Positions 6,352-7,108 of a stretch of DNA of 7,108 bases are shown here, piece by piece. Position 1 is the stretch's first letter. Every line of letters begins with the position of its first letter. Under the pieces are notes generated by a model, which did no database searches, had not been told where the DNA came from, and saw nothing but the letters and a program-made list of their open reading frames with translations. Position numbers and translations under genes: made by a program. Source of the stretch: Mageeibacillus sp. UBA3708 (GTDB lineage Bacteria > Bacillota > Clostridia > Saccharofermentanales > Saccharofermentanaceae); assembly GCA_002371375.1 (NCBI GenBank), contig DFIB01000014.1, positions 1-7,108 of the forward strand. The letters are read 5' to 3'.

Positions 6352-6465
6352 AGAAAAAATCTCGAAAATAATTCAAAAACGTTCCAGATGTACCCTTTAG
6401 TTACAACCGGAATCTAAAAATTGGGCTGGATATTGGAATTGAGTGTCAAGGAATCTTTACTTGCA

Positions 6466-6474
6466 TGCTATAAT
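6466..6474 (+). promoter_or_regulatory. Extended -10 promoter of the methyltransferase
   Basis: TGCTATAAT at 6466-6474 is a full-consensus extended -10 (TGn plus TATAAT). No -35 of normal quality lies at 16-18 bases; a TGTCAA hexamer at 6444-6449 covers that position instead and could be an activator or repressor contact. The expected start of transcription is near 6481, four to six bases before the first ATG. Confidence 0.65.
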
Positions 6475-6485
6475 TACTACGATAG

Positions 6486-7108
6486 ATGCAGATGTCTTTG
6501 CCCGAGAAAATCATCAGAAATATGAACGAAGTTAACAGGACATTATTCATTCCGCTTTACGGAAAGGCAAGGGTAAGCAAGAAGAATATTATTCTGAGCG
6601 ATCCTTTTGCTGAAAAGATCTGGGAGAAGGAAGCTTTTCCGGTAAAGGGAAAGTCAAGTTCCAAGTGGCTGGCATATAACATGGCGATGAGGGCCAGTAT
6701 ATTTGATGAGTGGACCGATTCTATGATAGAACAGGATCTGGGTGCCTTGGTCCTTCATATAGGCTGTGGTCTCGACAGCAGATGTCTGCGGGTTAAAAGG
6801 CATCCCAAACTCTGGCTTGATTGTGATTTCCCGGATGTTATATCGATGCGCAGGATCTATTACGAAGAAACATCCACATATCAAATGCGCGAATTGAATG
6901 CATCCGATCCGGAGCAGGTCAGAGCTCTGCCGGACAGCAATAATGTAATCGTCATCCTTGAAGGTATAAGCATGTATCTTACTAATGATCAGATCAGGAC
7001 TTTTTTGACGGTACTGCAGGAAAAGTACAAGTCTGTTCATATCCTGATGGACATATATACCGTGTTTGGTGCAAAAGCATCAAAGTACAAGAATCCCATA
7101 AATGATGT
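6486..7108 (+). CDS. LCM/TcmP-type SAM-dependent methyltransferase, 3' partial
   Basis: The frame opens after an in-frame TAG (6483-6485) and stays open to the right edge, giving 207 full codons; the C-terminus is outside the window. The protein belongs to the leucine carboxyl methyltransferase (LCM/TcmP, PF04072-like) group. LFIPLYGKARVSKK near residue 20 is the usual N-terminal segment. KWLAYNMAMRASIFDEW (60-76) precedes the SAM-binding motif LHIGCGLDSR (90-99). Asp114 in LDCDFPDVI is the acidic residue after strand 2, and LEGISMYLT (158-166) is the conserved EGxxMYL motif. In this family the substrate is often a small-molecule carboxylate or hydroxyl rather than protein; it is unknown here. 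The start could be ATG 6486, 6492 or 6522; none has a good SD. I used 6486; 6492 (MSLPEKIIRNMNEVN) looks equally natural. Confidence 0.82.
   Translation, partial: MQMSLPEKIIRNMNEVNRTLFIPLYGKARVSKKNIILSDPFAEKIWEKEAFPVKGKSSSKWLAYNMAMRASIFDEWTDSMIEQDLGALVLHIGCGLDSRCLRVKRHPKLWLDCDFPDVISMRRIYYEETSTYQMRELNASDPEQVRALPDSNNVIVILEGISMYLTNDQIRTFLTVLQEKYKSVHILMDIYTVFGAKASKYKNPIND

Larger units (their letters stand above)
5774..6485. other. Gene-poor AT-rich interval, about 700 bases
   Basis: No long gene of recognisable family lies between the regulator start and the methyltransferase. The interval holds the two regulator promoters and operator (5855-5983), a plus-strand promoter with a 23-codon ORF (6053-6193), a doubtful minus-strand coding remnant (5980-6328), facing inverted repeats (6277-6333), a plus-strand terminator (6331-6351) and the methyltransferase promoter (6466-6474). 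From 6352 to 6440 I see only AT-rich sequence. The base composition is more AT-rich than the flanking genes, which fits regulatory or decayed accessory DNA. Confidence 0.6.

Noticed and set aside
6654..7040. Minus-strand 128-codon open frame
   Set aside because: It is antisense to the methyltransferase, whose motifs are clear on the plus strand, and its translation shows no family features.

Overview
The window reads as a fragment of a Clostridia-type Firmicutes chromosome, probably a Lachnospiraceae-like gut or rumen anaerobe. This rests on the moderate GC with an AT-rich intergenic stretch, the strong purine-rich Shine-Dalgarno (SD) sites, the sigma-A-like promoters (several of extended -10 type) and the gene families present. 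The species is an inference only. Both edges cut genes: a YitT/YczE-type membrane protein on the left and a methyltransferase on the right.

Layout. (1) 2-1667, plus strand: a two-gene unit of a YitT/YczE-like membrane protein (5' cut off) and an acyltransferase-3 family membrane enzyme, 4 bases apart. (2) 1668-1904: a short convergent spacer with no clear terminator and a possible decayed coding scrap. (3) 1905-3731, minus strand: a platelet-activating-factor acetylhydrolase-like alpha/beta hydrolase, with a metallo-beta-lactamase-fold hydrolase upstream of it. (4) 3804-4703, plus strand: an NAD-dependent epimerase/dehydratase-like protein, divergent from the metallo-hydrolase across about 70 bases in which the two -10 elements overlap. 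(5) 4793-5773, minus strand: a one-component regulator with an N-terminal XRE-type helix-turn-helix and about six C-terminal membrane helices. Two promoters precede it, and the nearer one has a perfect 6-1-6 palindrome over its -35. (6) 5774-6485: a gene-poor stretch of about 700 bases with the regulator's promoters, a plus-strand promoter, a 23-codon ORF with a perfect SD, a pair of facing inverted repeats resembling insertion-sequence ends, an intrinsic terminator and a doubtful minus-strand coding remnant. (7) 6486-7108, plus strand: an LCM/TcmP-type SAM-dependent methyltransferase, open at the right edge, driven by a consensus extended -10 so close to the start codon that the mRNA should be almost leaderless.

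The genes do not form an obvious pathway. The left pair looks like envelope or transport functions, the centre like assorted small-molecule enzymes, and the regulator controls something not identifiable here. No CRISPR array, tRNA, rRNA or intact mobile element was seen. The parts most worth a second look are the 5.8-6.5 kb interval, the shared divergent promoter and the near-leaderless methyltransferase. I do not see a convincing new multi-gene system.
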